Assembly: GCA_020348925.1 (NCBI GenBank)
Contig: CP070758.1
Span: 473,333 to 505,109, forward strand
From: Gemmatimonadota bacterium
Lineage (GTDB): Bacteria > JBHIER01 > G020348925
DNA: 31,777 bases
Direction: 5' to 3'
The notes beneath the pieces were generated by a model. That model saw only the letters and a list, made by a program, of their open reading frames with translations, ran no database searches and was not told the DNA's origin. Each line of letters begins with the position of its first letter. Position 1 is the first letter of the stretch. Positions 26,867-31,777 of the stretch are shown here, in pieces. Both the position numbers and the translations under genes were made by a program.

Positions 26867-29419
26867 TCATTGAGGTGATGTATCCGGCGGTGCGGTGGCC
26901 GGTTCGCTCAGCTTTTGCTCGTATTCCTTCAGCTTTTTCTGCATAGCGGTATCATTGGGATTTCGTGCCAGCCAGCCGCGGAGCACATTGATTGCCTGAA
27001 CGTAGTCTTGACTTCCGGCGTAGAGCTCCGCCAAACCTTGATAGGCTTGACCGAAATTGGGTCTCTCCTCGATCACTTCTCTGTATGTTTCCACGGCTTC
27101 CTGCACTTTGTTCGCCCTTTGTTGCAGCAGGGCCAGATTTATTTTCCCCTGAATGAAACCGGGATTGAACTGGAGCGATTTTTTGGTCTGATCAATCGCC
27201 TTCTCCCATTCTCCCATATTTGTGTAGAGCTGAGCCATGAAGATATACGTCCGCCAATCATCAATTGGAATGAGCTCATTAAGGCGTTCCAGTTCCTTGA
27301 GGGCAGCATCATTTTTACCCCGCTGCATATAAATCTGGGCCAGGTAGATGTAAGAAGCCTGGTAATTGGAGAGCAGCTTCATCGTCTGCTCGTCCTTGTA
27401 TATTTTCGGATCGTTCACCCCCCGATAGAGGTACATATCCCACAGATTGTAATGGGAGCGTTCGGGATCCAATTGCTCCAAGCCTTCCTCCTGAACCAAT
27501 CGCAGAACGAGCCCCTCCATTCTGAGATATTTGTCCAAATTGATCTTGTTTTCCGGAGAAACGGTGACGGCAAAGTAGATGGGCCGTTCCCACCTGTTCT
27601 GCTCAATGATCCGCATCACCATAATGTCCTGGACCGTCAGGTATCCGTATTGTCTCCCTTGAAAGGTGACCTCGCGGGAGGGTTTGAGATCCCAGGTGAG
27701 ACCTGACACGGATACCTTTCGCGTCTCCTCCTGAAAGAGCCGATCCGGAGTCGTTACTGTCAGCTTGGTATCGATGTACTCATCGTCCTTGTTGATCGGC
27801 ACCTTCGGTTCGTAGTCCCTCAACTGCTTGATATACCATGGGGTGTTGAGCAAGCTGAGGTTGACGACGCGAACATCCTTTCGAATTTCCTTCACCTCCT
27901 GCAAGAACCACAGGGGAAAGGTATCGTTGTCGCCGTTGGTAAAAAGAATGGCGTCGGGATCGCAGGAGATGAGGATGTTGTAAGCATAGTCATGGGCAAT
28001 ATAATTACCCGTGCGATCGTGAACGTGATAATTCTGGAAGAGGGGCACACAGGAGAATGCGATGCAGCACGCGGCACCTCCGTAAAGCGTCCCCCGGCCC
28101 GCTTTCAATCGAGACCGCAGCAATTCCAAGAGCCCGGATGCTCCGATGCCCAACCACAGGGGGTAAAAGGCATAGGCCTGGGTGTAGAAATAGTCCCTGT
28201 CCCTCACCTCCAATTGGTCACCCCGCGTGCCATCGGAAAAGTTAATATATATCAGTAATAAGAGACTCGCCGTGAGAAAGAACGAGAGGGTGAACATGGC
28301 CGTTCTCCGGTGGCGCTTCCAGTGATAGGCCATCCCGAAGAGACCCAACAGAACCGGAAGAAACCACAGCTCCTTGCTCATGTACTGTCCCCTGAAAAAA
28401 TACCAGAATCCCATCCGTCGGTGAGCCCCAAACTGGTTCGCCCAACTCCCTCGTCTGTGGAACATCCGGGTCACCATACTCTCCTGACCGTACTGCTTCC
28501 GCTCCATGAACATCTTGTATCGCTCCCAGCTGTCCGGGTTATTCTCATTGATGGATGGACCGAGTTTGGCACGAATGGGAATGTAGAGATACGTCGAATA
28601 CCCGATGAGGGCAATGAGAAAGGCAAAACCCAGGTATTTCCAGTTGAAACTGGTCTGCCGGGGACTCATGAGCATCACCAGCAGTGTCAGAGCCAAAGCC
28701 ACACCGCACAAGATGAAGAATATCATGATGGAGAAGAGCACGGTGGACAGGAGAATTCCGATGACCCAGAGTTTCCAATCGTACAGCTTCTCCCTGTCAG
28801 TCAGGATAATGTACAGAAAGACCGGAGGGGCCACAATAAAAACGGTCATATGATTGGTGATACCCAGAAAGAGGAGATAAATGACAAAAAACAGAAATCG
28901 GTCGCTGTCCCTTTCCTTGTACCGTTCGGCCCAGACGAGAATGAGCCACAGGACGAAACAGGTGAAAAACATGGCGATACCGTAAACTTCCGCCTCCGCG
29001 GCATTAAACCAGTAGGTATCTGAAAAGGTCATGAAGAGGGAGGCCACAATGCCGCCCGTGTACAGAATAATCCTCTTTTCGGTGGAATCGATGGGTCTCA
29101 GCCACTGCGACATGATTCGAATCGTACAGAGATAGAAAAAGGTCACAGCAAGGGCGCAAAACACAACCGAAATGAGATTGACTCTGAGGGCGATCTCTCG
29201 AATAAAAGGCAGAACAAGGATAAAGAATCGTCCCACCAGGATAAAGAGTGGAGCTCCGGGCGGATGAGGGACTCCCATAATATGGGAAGTGGCAATAAAC
29301 TCACCACAGTCCCAAAAGGGAACACTGGGTGACACCGTTTTTAAATAGGTAGCAAAGGGTATTACAAATAGGATCAAGGCGATGATTCGATTCCTTTTCC
29401 GTTCTGCCTTCTCATTCAT
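26867..29419 (-). CDS. DUF2723 (TMEM260-like) membrane protein with C-terminal TPR repeats
   Basis: The 850-residue protein has about twelve transmembrane helices in its first ~470 residues. The loop after the first helix (SVPFWDCGEFIATSHIMGVP, then HPPGAPLF) carries the Asp-Glu pair expected of GT-C glycosyltransferases; the DUF2723 family includes the eukaryotic TMEM260 O-mannosyltransferase. A soluble region follows, with ILFTNGDNDTFPLWFLQEV and VVNLSLLNTPWYIKQLRDY, both typical of bacterial members. From about residue 690 several tetratricopeptide repeats occur (SYIYLAQIYMQRGKNDAALK and YQGLAELYAGSQDYVQAINV). A periplasmic protein or lipid glycosyltransferase using a polyprenyl-linked sugar is the best guess. 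It is first in the group, behind its own promoter and a GGAGGA site. Confidence 0.9.
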   Translation of the reverse strand: MNEKAERKRNRIIALILFVIPFATYLKTVSPSVPFWDCGEFIATSHIMGVPHPPGAPLFILVGRFFILVLPFIREIALRVNLISVVFCALAVTFFYLCTIRIMSQWLRPIDSTEKRIILYTGGIVASLFMTFSDTYWFNAAEAEVYGIAMFFTCFVLWLILVWAERYKERDSDRFLFFVIYLLFLGITNHMTVFIVAPPVFLYIILTDREKLYDWKLWVIGILLSTVLFSIMIFFILCGVALALTLLVMLMSPRQTSFNWKYLGFAFLIALIGYSTYLYIPIRAKLGPSINENNPDSWERYKMFMERKQYGQESMVTRMFHRRGSWANQFGAHRRMGFWYFFRGQYMSKELWFLPVLLGLFGMAYHWKRHRRTAMFTLSFFLTASLLLLIYINFSDGTRGDQLEVRDRDYFYTQAYAFYPLWLGIGASGLLELLRSRLKAGRGTLYGGAACCIAFSCVPLFQNYHVHDRTGNYIAHDYAYNILISCDPDAILFTNGDNDTFPLWFLQEVKEIRKDVRVVNLSLLNTPWYIKQLRDYEPKVPINKDDEYIDTKLTVTTPDRLFQEETRKVSVSGLTWDLKPSREVTFQGRQYGYLTVQDIMVMRIIEQNRWERPIYFAVTVSPENKINLDKYLRMEGLVLRLVQEEGLEQLDPERSHYNLWDMYLYRGVNDPKIYKDEQTMKLLSNYQASYIYLAQIYMQRGKNDAALKELERLNELIPIDDWRTYIFMAQLYTNMGEWEKAIDQTKKSLQFNPGFIQGKINLALLQQRANKVQEAVETYREVIEERPNFGQAYQGLAELYAGSQDYVQAINVLRGWLARNPNDTAMQKKLKEYEQKLSEPATAPPDTSPQ

Positions 29420-29498
29420 GATTCGTTGTTCCTCCGGCTCTGCGTTTTAAAAACAAATATATGGTCACTGTTTCTTCAAAAATCGAAAAAGATCTTTA

Positions 29499-29527
29499 AA
29501 TATAGATGTGAAATAGAAAAGAATCAA
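29499..29527 (-). promoter_or_regulatory. Sigma-70 promoter for the DUF2723 gene
   Basis: On the minus strand TTGATT (29527-29522) and TATATT (29504-29499) are separated by exactly 17 bases, about 80 bases before the start codon. A perfect hairpin abuts the -35 box on its upstream side. Confidence 0.6.
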
Positions 29528-29553
29528 GAGGAGACTTAAAAAAGAGTCTCCTC
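29528..29553. repeat. Perfect hairpin between two divergent promoters
   Basis: GAGGAGACT at 29528-29536 and AGTCTCCTC at 29545-29553 form a perfect 9-base-pair inverted repeat around an A-rich loop. It touches the -35 box of the DUF2723 promoter and lies 45 bases before the fxsA promoter. It cannot be a terminator for either flanking gene, since both read away from it. Confidence 0.6.
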
Positions 29554-29598
29554 GAATAGGGTCCAGTCTGCAGCAGATGACTTTCTCAACGGAGACCC

Positions 29599-29627
29599 TT
29601 GTCCGCATTGGCAGAAGGTCGTATATT
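29599..29627 (+). promoter_or_regulatory. Sigma-70 promoter for fxsA
   Basis: TTGTCC (29599-29604), a 17-base spacer and TATATT (29622-29627) place the transcription start near 29634, which supports the ATG at 29656. Confidence 0.6.
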
Positions 29628-29655
29628 AGAGACGGATTCACAAGGGAAATGTTCA

Positions 29656-30054
29656 ATGCTGATAAAACTGATCCTCTTATTTACCCTCATACCCCTTGTC
29701 GAGCTGGCTCTTCTCATTGAGGTCGGTTCGCGCATAGGCATCGGTGCCACCCTGGCCATCGTCATTGCCACCGGCGTGCTGGGGGCCGTCCTCGCCAAAA
29801 GTCAGGGGCTGGCGATTCTCCACCGCATACGAAATGAAATCTCTACCGGTCAGCTTCCGGCTGACGCTCTCTTCGACGGAGCACTTATTTTAGCGGGAGG
29901 CCTTTTGCTTCTCACCCCAGGTCTGCTCACCGATGCCCTCGGATTTTCCTGCCTCATCCCTTTCTCCAGGAGGGGGATCAAAGATTGGCTGCGGCGCAAG
30001 ATACAGCTCAGGCTGGAACTCCGCAGGGGCCATTTCCCAGGTGAAAAAGAGTGA
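29656..30054 (+). CDS. fxsA: FxsA family membrane protein
   Basis: The 132-residue protein matches FxsA throughout: LLFTLIPLVELALLIEVGSRIG, the LAIVIATGVLGAVLAKSQGL helix, then GALILAGGLLLLTPGLLTDALGF before a basic cytosolic tail. Three to four hydrophobic segments place it in the inner membrane. In Escherichia coli, FxsA overproduction relieves F-plasmid exclusion of phage T7; its ordinary cellular role is not known. The ATG at 29656 follows AAGGGA and lies just downstream of a good promoter; the in-frame codon at 29599 falls inside that promoter and is rejected. The gene converges on the DUF6485 gene with a 14-base gap. Confidence 0.9.
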   Translation: MLIKLILLFTLIPLVELALLIEVGSRIGIGATLAIVIATGVLGAVLAKSQGLAILHRIRNEISTGQLPADALFDGALILAGGLLLLTPGLLTDALGFSCLIPFSRRGIKDWLRRKIQLRLELRRGHFPGEKE

Positions 30055-30068
30055 GGAAAACCGAAAGA

Positions 30069-30269
30069 CTACCGATTCTTATACGTTTCAAGAAACCGCC
30101 GAACGGACCGATCGTAGGTTCTCTCAACTTCAGCGGGGAAAAAGCACCCCGGGAGCTCGTTGGCCCGCAGATGATAGGCCACGCATTCACAACACAACCC
30201 TTTCCTGCTGCATGGGTCGTAAGTACATGTGCAGCTGGCCTTGTGCTCCTCAACTTTATCGCAACGCAT
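30069..30269 (-). CDS. DUF6485 family cysteine-rich small protein
   Basis: The 66-residue protein has eight Cys at positions 3, 13, 15, 20, 26, 27, 29 and 42. The core CTCTYDPCSRKGLCCECVAY followed by ELPGCFFPAEVERTYDRSV matches DUF6485, a small family of unknown function found in several candidate phyla. The Cys spacing suggests zinc or iron-sulfur binding, which is inferred only. The ATG at 30269 has a GGAGGT site seven bases upstream; an ATG five codons earlier overlaps that site and is less likely. The overlapping plus-strand reading frame has no family resemblance and is rejected. Confidence 0.82.
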   Translation of the reverse strand: MRCDKVEEHKASCTCTYDPCSRKGLCCECVAYHLRANELPGCFFPAEVERTYDRSVRRFLETYKNR

Positions 30270-30621
30270 CTCTTGAACCTCCATATTAACAAGTTTTTAC
30301 ACCATTGTACATTGTACGAAGAGAGGTCTCTATCGCCCGAACTCTTGAGAGCGATTGTTCTCCTGTCGATTCTGTACATCATTTAAATTTAAACTCACGT
30401 ACGTTTGATGAAGTTTCAATATCAAGTTTTTTGAAAGAAAATGCCTCATCCACCAATTTTGGTCAAATAACCCTGGTATCTGTTCAAATTAGGACACATC
30501 AAAAAGAATCGAATTCTTTTTTAAATAATATAATTTTAATAACTTATACAATATCGTACCACCACATCAATCCAAAAATCAGAATTAGAAGACTCGTTAC
30601 GAAAAAAGTTGAACTTTTATC
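30270..30621. other. AT-rich stretch without a supported gene
   Basis: The region upstream of the DUF6485 gene is strongly AT-rich, unlike the ~50 per cent G+C coding regions. The tandem ATTGTAC copies around 30304-30317 could be an operator near the DUF6485 promoter. A 106-codon plus-strand frame at 30305-30625 lacks a ribosome site and any recognisable motif. Confidence 0.4.
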
Positions 30622-30649
30622 TTGACACAAAATTGTAAAAGGATATATT
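30622..30649 (+). promoter_or_regulatory. Sigma-70 promoter of a candidate small RNA
   Basis: TTGACA (30622-30627) and TATATT (30644-30649) are separated by 16 bases. The predicted start is near 30656, directly at a 19-base repeat motif. No protein gene follows. Confidence 0.6.
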
Positions 30650-30655
30650 TAATCA

Positions 30656-30754
30656 TTGCGATGACAGAAAGGCGGATTTTTTTTTGCACACACCCCAGTT
30701 ACAAATCTTATGAATTACCGTTCTTCTGTTGTCGGAGACTTGTAAGATTGAACT
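30656..30754 (+). ncRNA. Candidate plus-strand small RNA (~100 nt)
   Basis: A promoter at 30622-30649 and a strong terminator ending at 30754 delimit a transcript of about 100 nt. Its 5' end reads TGCGATGACAGAAAGGCGG, then nine U, then the large terminator hairpin. A 45-codon frame from 30661 crosses the terminator and looks non-coding. I recognise no known RNA family. It could also be the leader of a longer, attenuated transcript, but nothing coding is seen downstream on this strand until 31432. Confidence 0.45.
30694..30754 (+). terminator. Rho-independent terminator of the plus-strand candidate RNA
   Basis: CCCAGTT (30694-30700) pairs with AACTGGG (30741-30747), and AATCTTA with TAAGATT inside it, giving 14 base pairs with a small internal loop. 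Seven T follow directly. The hairpin top is large, with about 30 bases. Confidence 0.7.
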
Positions 30755-30894
30755 GGGTTTTTTTCTGTGCGCGGGAACACCTTACGAAGAAATCATAGAC
30801 GCCTTCCATTGTCATGAATTAATGGGAGAACGGTCTGAGACCATCTCTCCAATGTGTCGATGAACCAACGTATTGGTTATTTAAAAAAAAGCAG
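30755..30894. other. Non-coding spacer with two small hairpins
   Basis: Between the two candidate RNA terminators I see CCATT/AATGG (30806-30825) and a two-part stem GGAGA-GGTC / GACC-TCTCC (30825-30850). They show local RNA structure but no known family, and no credible ORF is present. Confidence 0.4.
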
Positions 30895-30925
30895 AAAAAA
30901 AAAGCTGCCTTTTTCGGAGCAGCTT
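30895..30925 (-). terminator. Strong rho-independent terminator of the minus-strand candidate RNA
   Basis: On the minus strand AAGCTGC (30925-30919) pairs with GCAGCTT (30908-30902), a ten-base loop lies between them, and a nine-T run ends at 30895. Confidence 0.8.
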
Positions 30926-31090
30926 CGAATAACTTCTCTATGAATTTTTACAATGCGATGACAAACAGACAGAATGTATCGTCTGCACAATATTCTTCCC
31001 CAGTCGATGGCCTGCTCATGGACCGCCTGTCTGTCATCGCACGCAACAGAGGCATGGGTGGCCGTCGGCTGGGACCACATAGAATGTGTA
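30895..31090 (-). ncRNA. Candidate sigma-54-dependent structured small RNA (~195 nt)
   Basis: A sigma-54 promoter and a strong terminator bound this transcript. It can fold into three elements: a 5' hairpin GUGGUC/GGCCAC (31078-31058), a long hairpin closed by UGCGAUGACA/UGUCAUCGCA (31041-30954, further paired by GACAG/CUGUC), and the terminator. Frames on this strand (for example one starting MWSQPTATHASVACDD) have no known motif or ribosome site. The long rod shape and length recall 6S RNA, but I see none of its conserved sequence, so I leave the family open. Confidence 0.5.
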
Positions 31091-31101
31091 GGAATAATAA
31101 A

Positions 31102-31117
31102 GCAACTTTTATGCCAA
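31102..31117 (-). promoter_or_regulatory. Sigma-54 (-24/-12) promoter of a candidate small RNA
   Basis: On the minus strand the sequence TTGGCATAAAAGTTGC carries the invariant GG and GC exactly ten bases apart, as sigma-54 requires, followed by TTT. The start should fall near 31090. No protein gene with credible motifs lies downstream on this strand before a strong terminator. Confidence 0.6.
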
Positions 31118-31289
31118 ACGAATTCATGAATATCGAGACTTTCGCAACAGCATCTAAATTCATGATGTTAGTTCCATATTATAAAAAGCACGTTCATGTC
31201 ACAGCTTGAGTATTTGCCCCAAATTCTGGGGGAAATGACTTCAGCATTCAAAAAGAACCATGATATAACAAAATTGAACAATTAAATCG

Positions 31290-31366
31290 AACGATAAAGG
31301 TAAACCTCGAGTGATCGGGGGACACAAAGCAAACGGATCTCAAAGAGATGGCCGGGCTGCCGAAGT
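31290..31366 (+). promoter_or_regulatory. Class I cyclic-di-GMP riboswitch (GEMM-I)
   Basis: The aptamer core matches GEMM-I: ACGATAAAGGTAAACC, a CCTCGA/TCGGGG stem with a GTGA (GNRA) tetraloop at 31305-31320, then GGACACAAAGC, a short ATCTC/GAGAT stem, and GGCCGGGCTGCCGAAG. Aligned to the Vibrio Vc2 aptamer from memory, G20 is kept (31299), as are C46 (31325) and A47 (31326). Retaining G20 favours c-di-GMP over cGAMP. It lies in the leader of the secreted-protein gene at 31432. Confidence 0.88.
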
Positions 31367-31397
31367 CCGAAGGTAGGTAAGGGAGCTCGGTCTTTTT
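31350..31397 (+). terminator. Riboswitch-controlled terminator overlapping the aptamer
   Basis: The 3' aptamer strand GGCCGGGCT (31350-31358) can pair with AGCTCGGTC (31384-31392), a nine-pair stem with two G-U pairs, followed by five T. A CTGCC/GGTAG stem can form inside it. Aptamer and terminator are thus mutually exclusive, which predicts that ligand binding allows read-through (an ON switch). Confidence 0.65.
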
Positions 31398-31431
31398 ATT
31401 TGAAATTTTTAACAAACAAGGAGGTTCTTTC

Positions 31432-31777
31432 ATGAAACGAGTGGTAGGATGTGTTGGAGTCATTTCCCTCCTGGTGACAGTTTTAAGCGCCAGTGTAAGC
31501 CGTGCCCAGACCGCACCCACGGTCAACGGTCTCTTCTACGGCGACGGAGACACACTCAACTACTATCTCCTCGCCGAGGAAATCGACGGTCGCGGTTCCC
31601 TCTACTACAACCTTGTGGGAGATACCCTCTACATTGCCATGGTCGTGGACGCCACAGTCAATGACAATGTCTTCGGGACGAAAACATTGGACGACTCCTA
31701 TATGCTGAGTGCCAATTGGTCCGCTATCCATTTTGCCGATCGCTTGATCGGCTCCGACAACATGGAATTTGTGCTGA
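31432..31777 (+). CDS. Secreted protein under c-di-GMP riboswitch control (3' end outside window)
   Basis: The gene begins with ATG 31432 after an AAGGAGG site and continues past the window edge; 115 codons are visible. The N-terminus is a clear signal peptide (VGCVGVISLLVTVLSASVSRAQ). The next segment (NGLFYGDGDTLNYYLLAEE, then SLYYNLVGDTLYIAMVVD, then DDSYMLSANWSAIHFADRLI) alternates short polar and aromatic strands like a beta-sandwich. I do not recognise the family. Cyclic-di-GMP usually promotes attachment and matrix production, so an adhesin or matrix protein is a reasonable inference; the missing C-terminus may carry a sorting domain as in neighbours. Confidence 0.88.
   Translation, partial: MKRVVGCVGVISLLVTVLSASVSRAQTAPTVNGLFYGDGDTLNYYLLAEEIDGRGSLYYNLVGDTLYIAMVVDATVNDNVFGTKTLDDSYMLSANWSAIHFADRLIGSDNMEFVL

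Larger units (their letters stand above)
30657..31041. repeat. 19-base inverted repeat pair, with a third partial copy
   Basis: TGCGATGACAGAAAGGCGG at 30657-30675 recurs inverted at 31023-31041 with one mismatch (TGCGATGACAGACAGGCGG on the minus strand). A third, partial plus-strand copy (TGCGATGACA) begins at 30954. The outer pair could be the ends of a 385-base non-autonomous element, although no target duplication is evident. Confidence 0.55.

Noticed and set aside
30051-30386. 111-codon plus-strand frame overlapping the end of fxsA
   Set aside because: It is antisense to the DUF6485 gene, which has clear family motifs and a good ribosome site. The plus frame has no recognisable domain.
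30305-30625. 106-codon plus-strand frame in AT-rich DNA
   Set aside because: There is no ribosome site or motif, its composition is low-complexity, and it ends inside the candidate RNA promoter.
30661-30798. 45-codon frame starting in the candidate plus-strand RNA
   Set aside because: It has essentially no leader, crosses a strong terminator hairpin and T run, and encodes a Phe/Cys-rich sequence reflecting poly-T.
30895-31090. Identification of the minus-strand RNA as 6S RNA
   Set aside because: Length and rod-like folding fit, but I could not find the conserved central bubble or recognised sequence blocks.
31211-31232. CCCC/GGGG mini-hairpin as a terminator
   Set aside because: The stem is only four base pairs and no T run follows on either strand.

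Overview
The window reads as one chromosomal segment of a Gram-negative bacterium from an uncultured FCB-type lineage (for example Zixibacteria, KSB1, Latescibacteria, Eisenbacteria or a related candidate phylum). This placement is an inference from gene content: three secreted proteins end in a C-terminal sorting domain opening with QNYPNPF, there is a TonB-dependent receptor with a DUF4249 lipoprotein, and there are dockerin-tailed surface proteins, a DUF2723 mannosyltransferase-like protein with TPRs, and a DUF6485 protein. I see no rRNA, tRNA, CRISPR array or transposase.

Positions 1-18014 hold a secretome block. On the plus strand are an LRR/Ig/dockerin protein cut by the window edge, a seven-bladed FG-GAP propeller with thrombospondin-3 repeats and a dockerin, a small DUF1330 protein, a papain-like protease carrying a cohesin-like domain, a dockerin and a sorting domain, and an M6 metalloprotease with a sorting domain. 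On the minus strand are a two-propeller TolB-like protein with dockerin, a Uxx-star-type glutaredoxin-like protein, a TonB-dependent receptor, a DUF4249 lipoprotein and an M14 carboxypeptidase with dockerin. The last three are packed like an operon. The set suggests extracellular protein degradation, peptide uptake, and surface anchoring through cohesin-dockerin contacts and type IX-like sorting.

Positions 18268-22041 (plus strand) hold a secreted lamin-tail protein behind a near-consensus sigma-70 promoter, then ssb, a PTS IIA-domain protein, an S58 (DmpA-type) aminopeptidase and a YjbQ-family protein. Positions 22175-29419 (minus strand) hold an envelope-glycan and transport group in transcription order: DUF2723 protein, methyltransferase, GT9 glycosyltransferase, LPG-synthase-type flippase, sodium:solute symporter, and a 42-residue basic ORF overlapping the symporter stop. 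A divergent promoter pair flanking a perfect hairpin separates this group from fxsA; a Cys-rich DUF6485 gene converges on fxsA.

Positions 30270-31431 contain no convincing protein gene but are dense in RNA signals. There is a sigma-70 promoter plus terminator on the plus strand, a sigma-54 promoter plus structured ~195-nt transcript plus terminator on the minus strand, a 19-nt inverted repeat shared by both, and a well-conserved class I cyclic-di-GMP riboswitch. The riboswitch's 3' aptamer strand can also form a terminator hairpin upstream of a secreted protein that runs off the window. This RNA-rich stretch and the cohesin/dockerin protease are the most unusual content.
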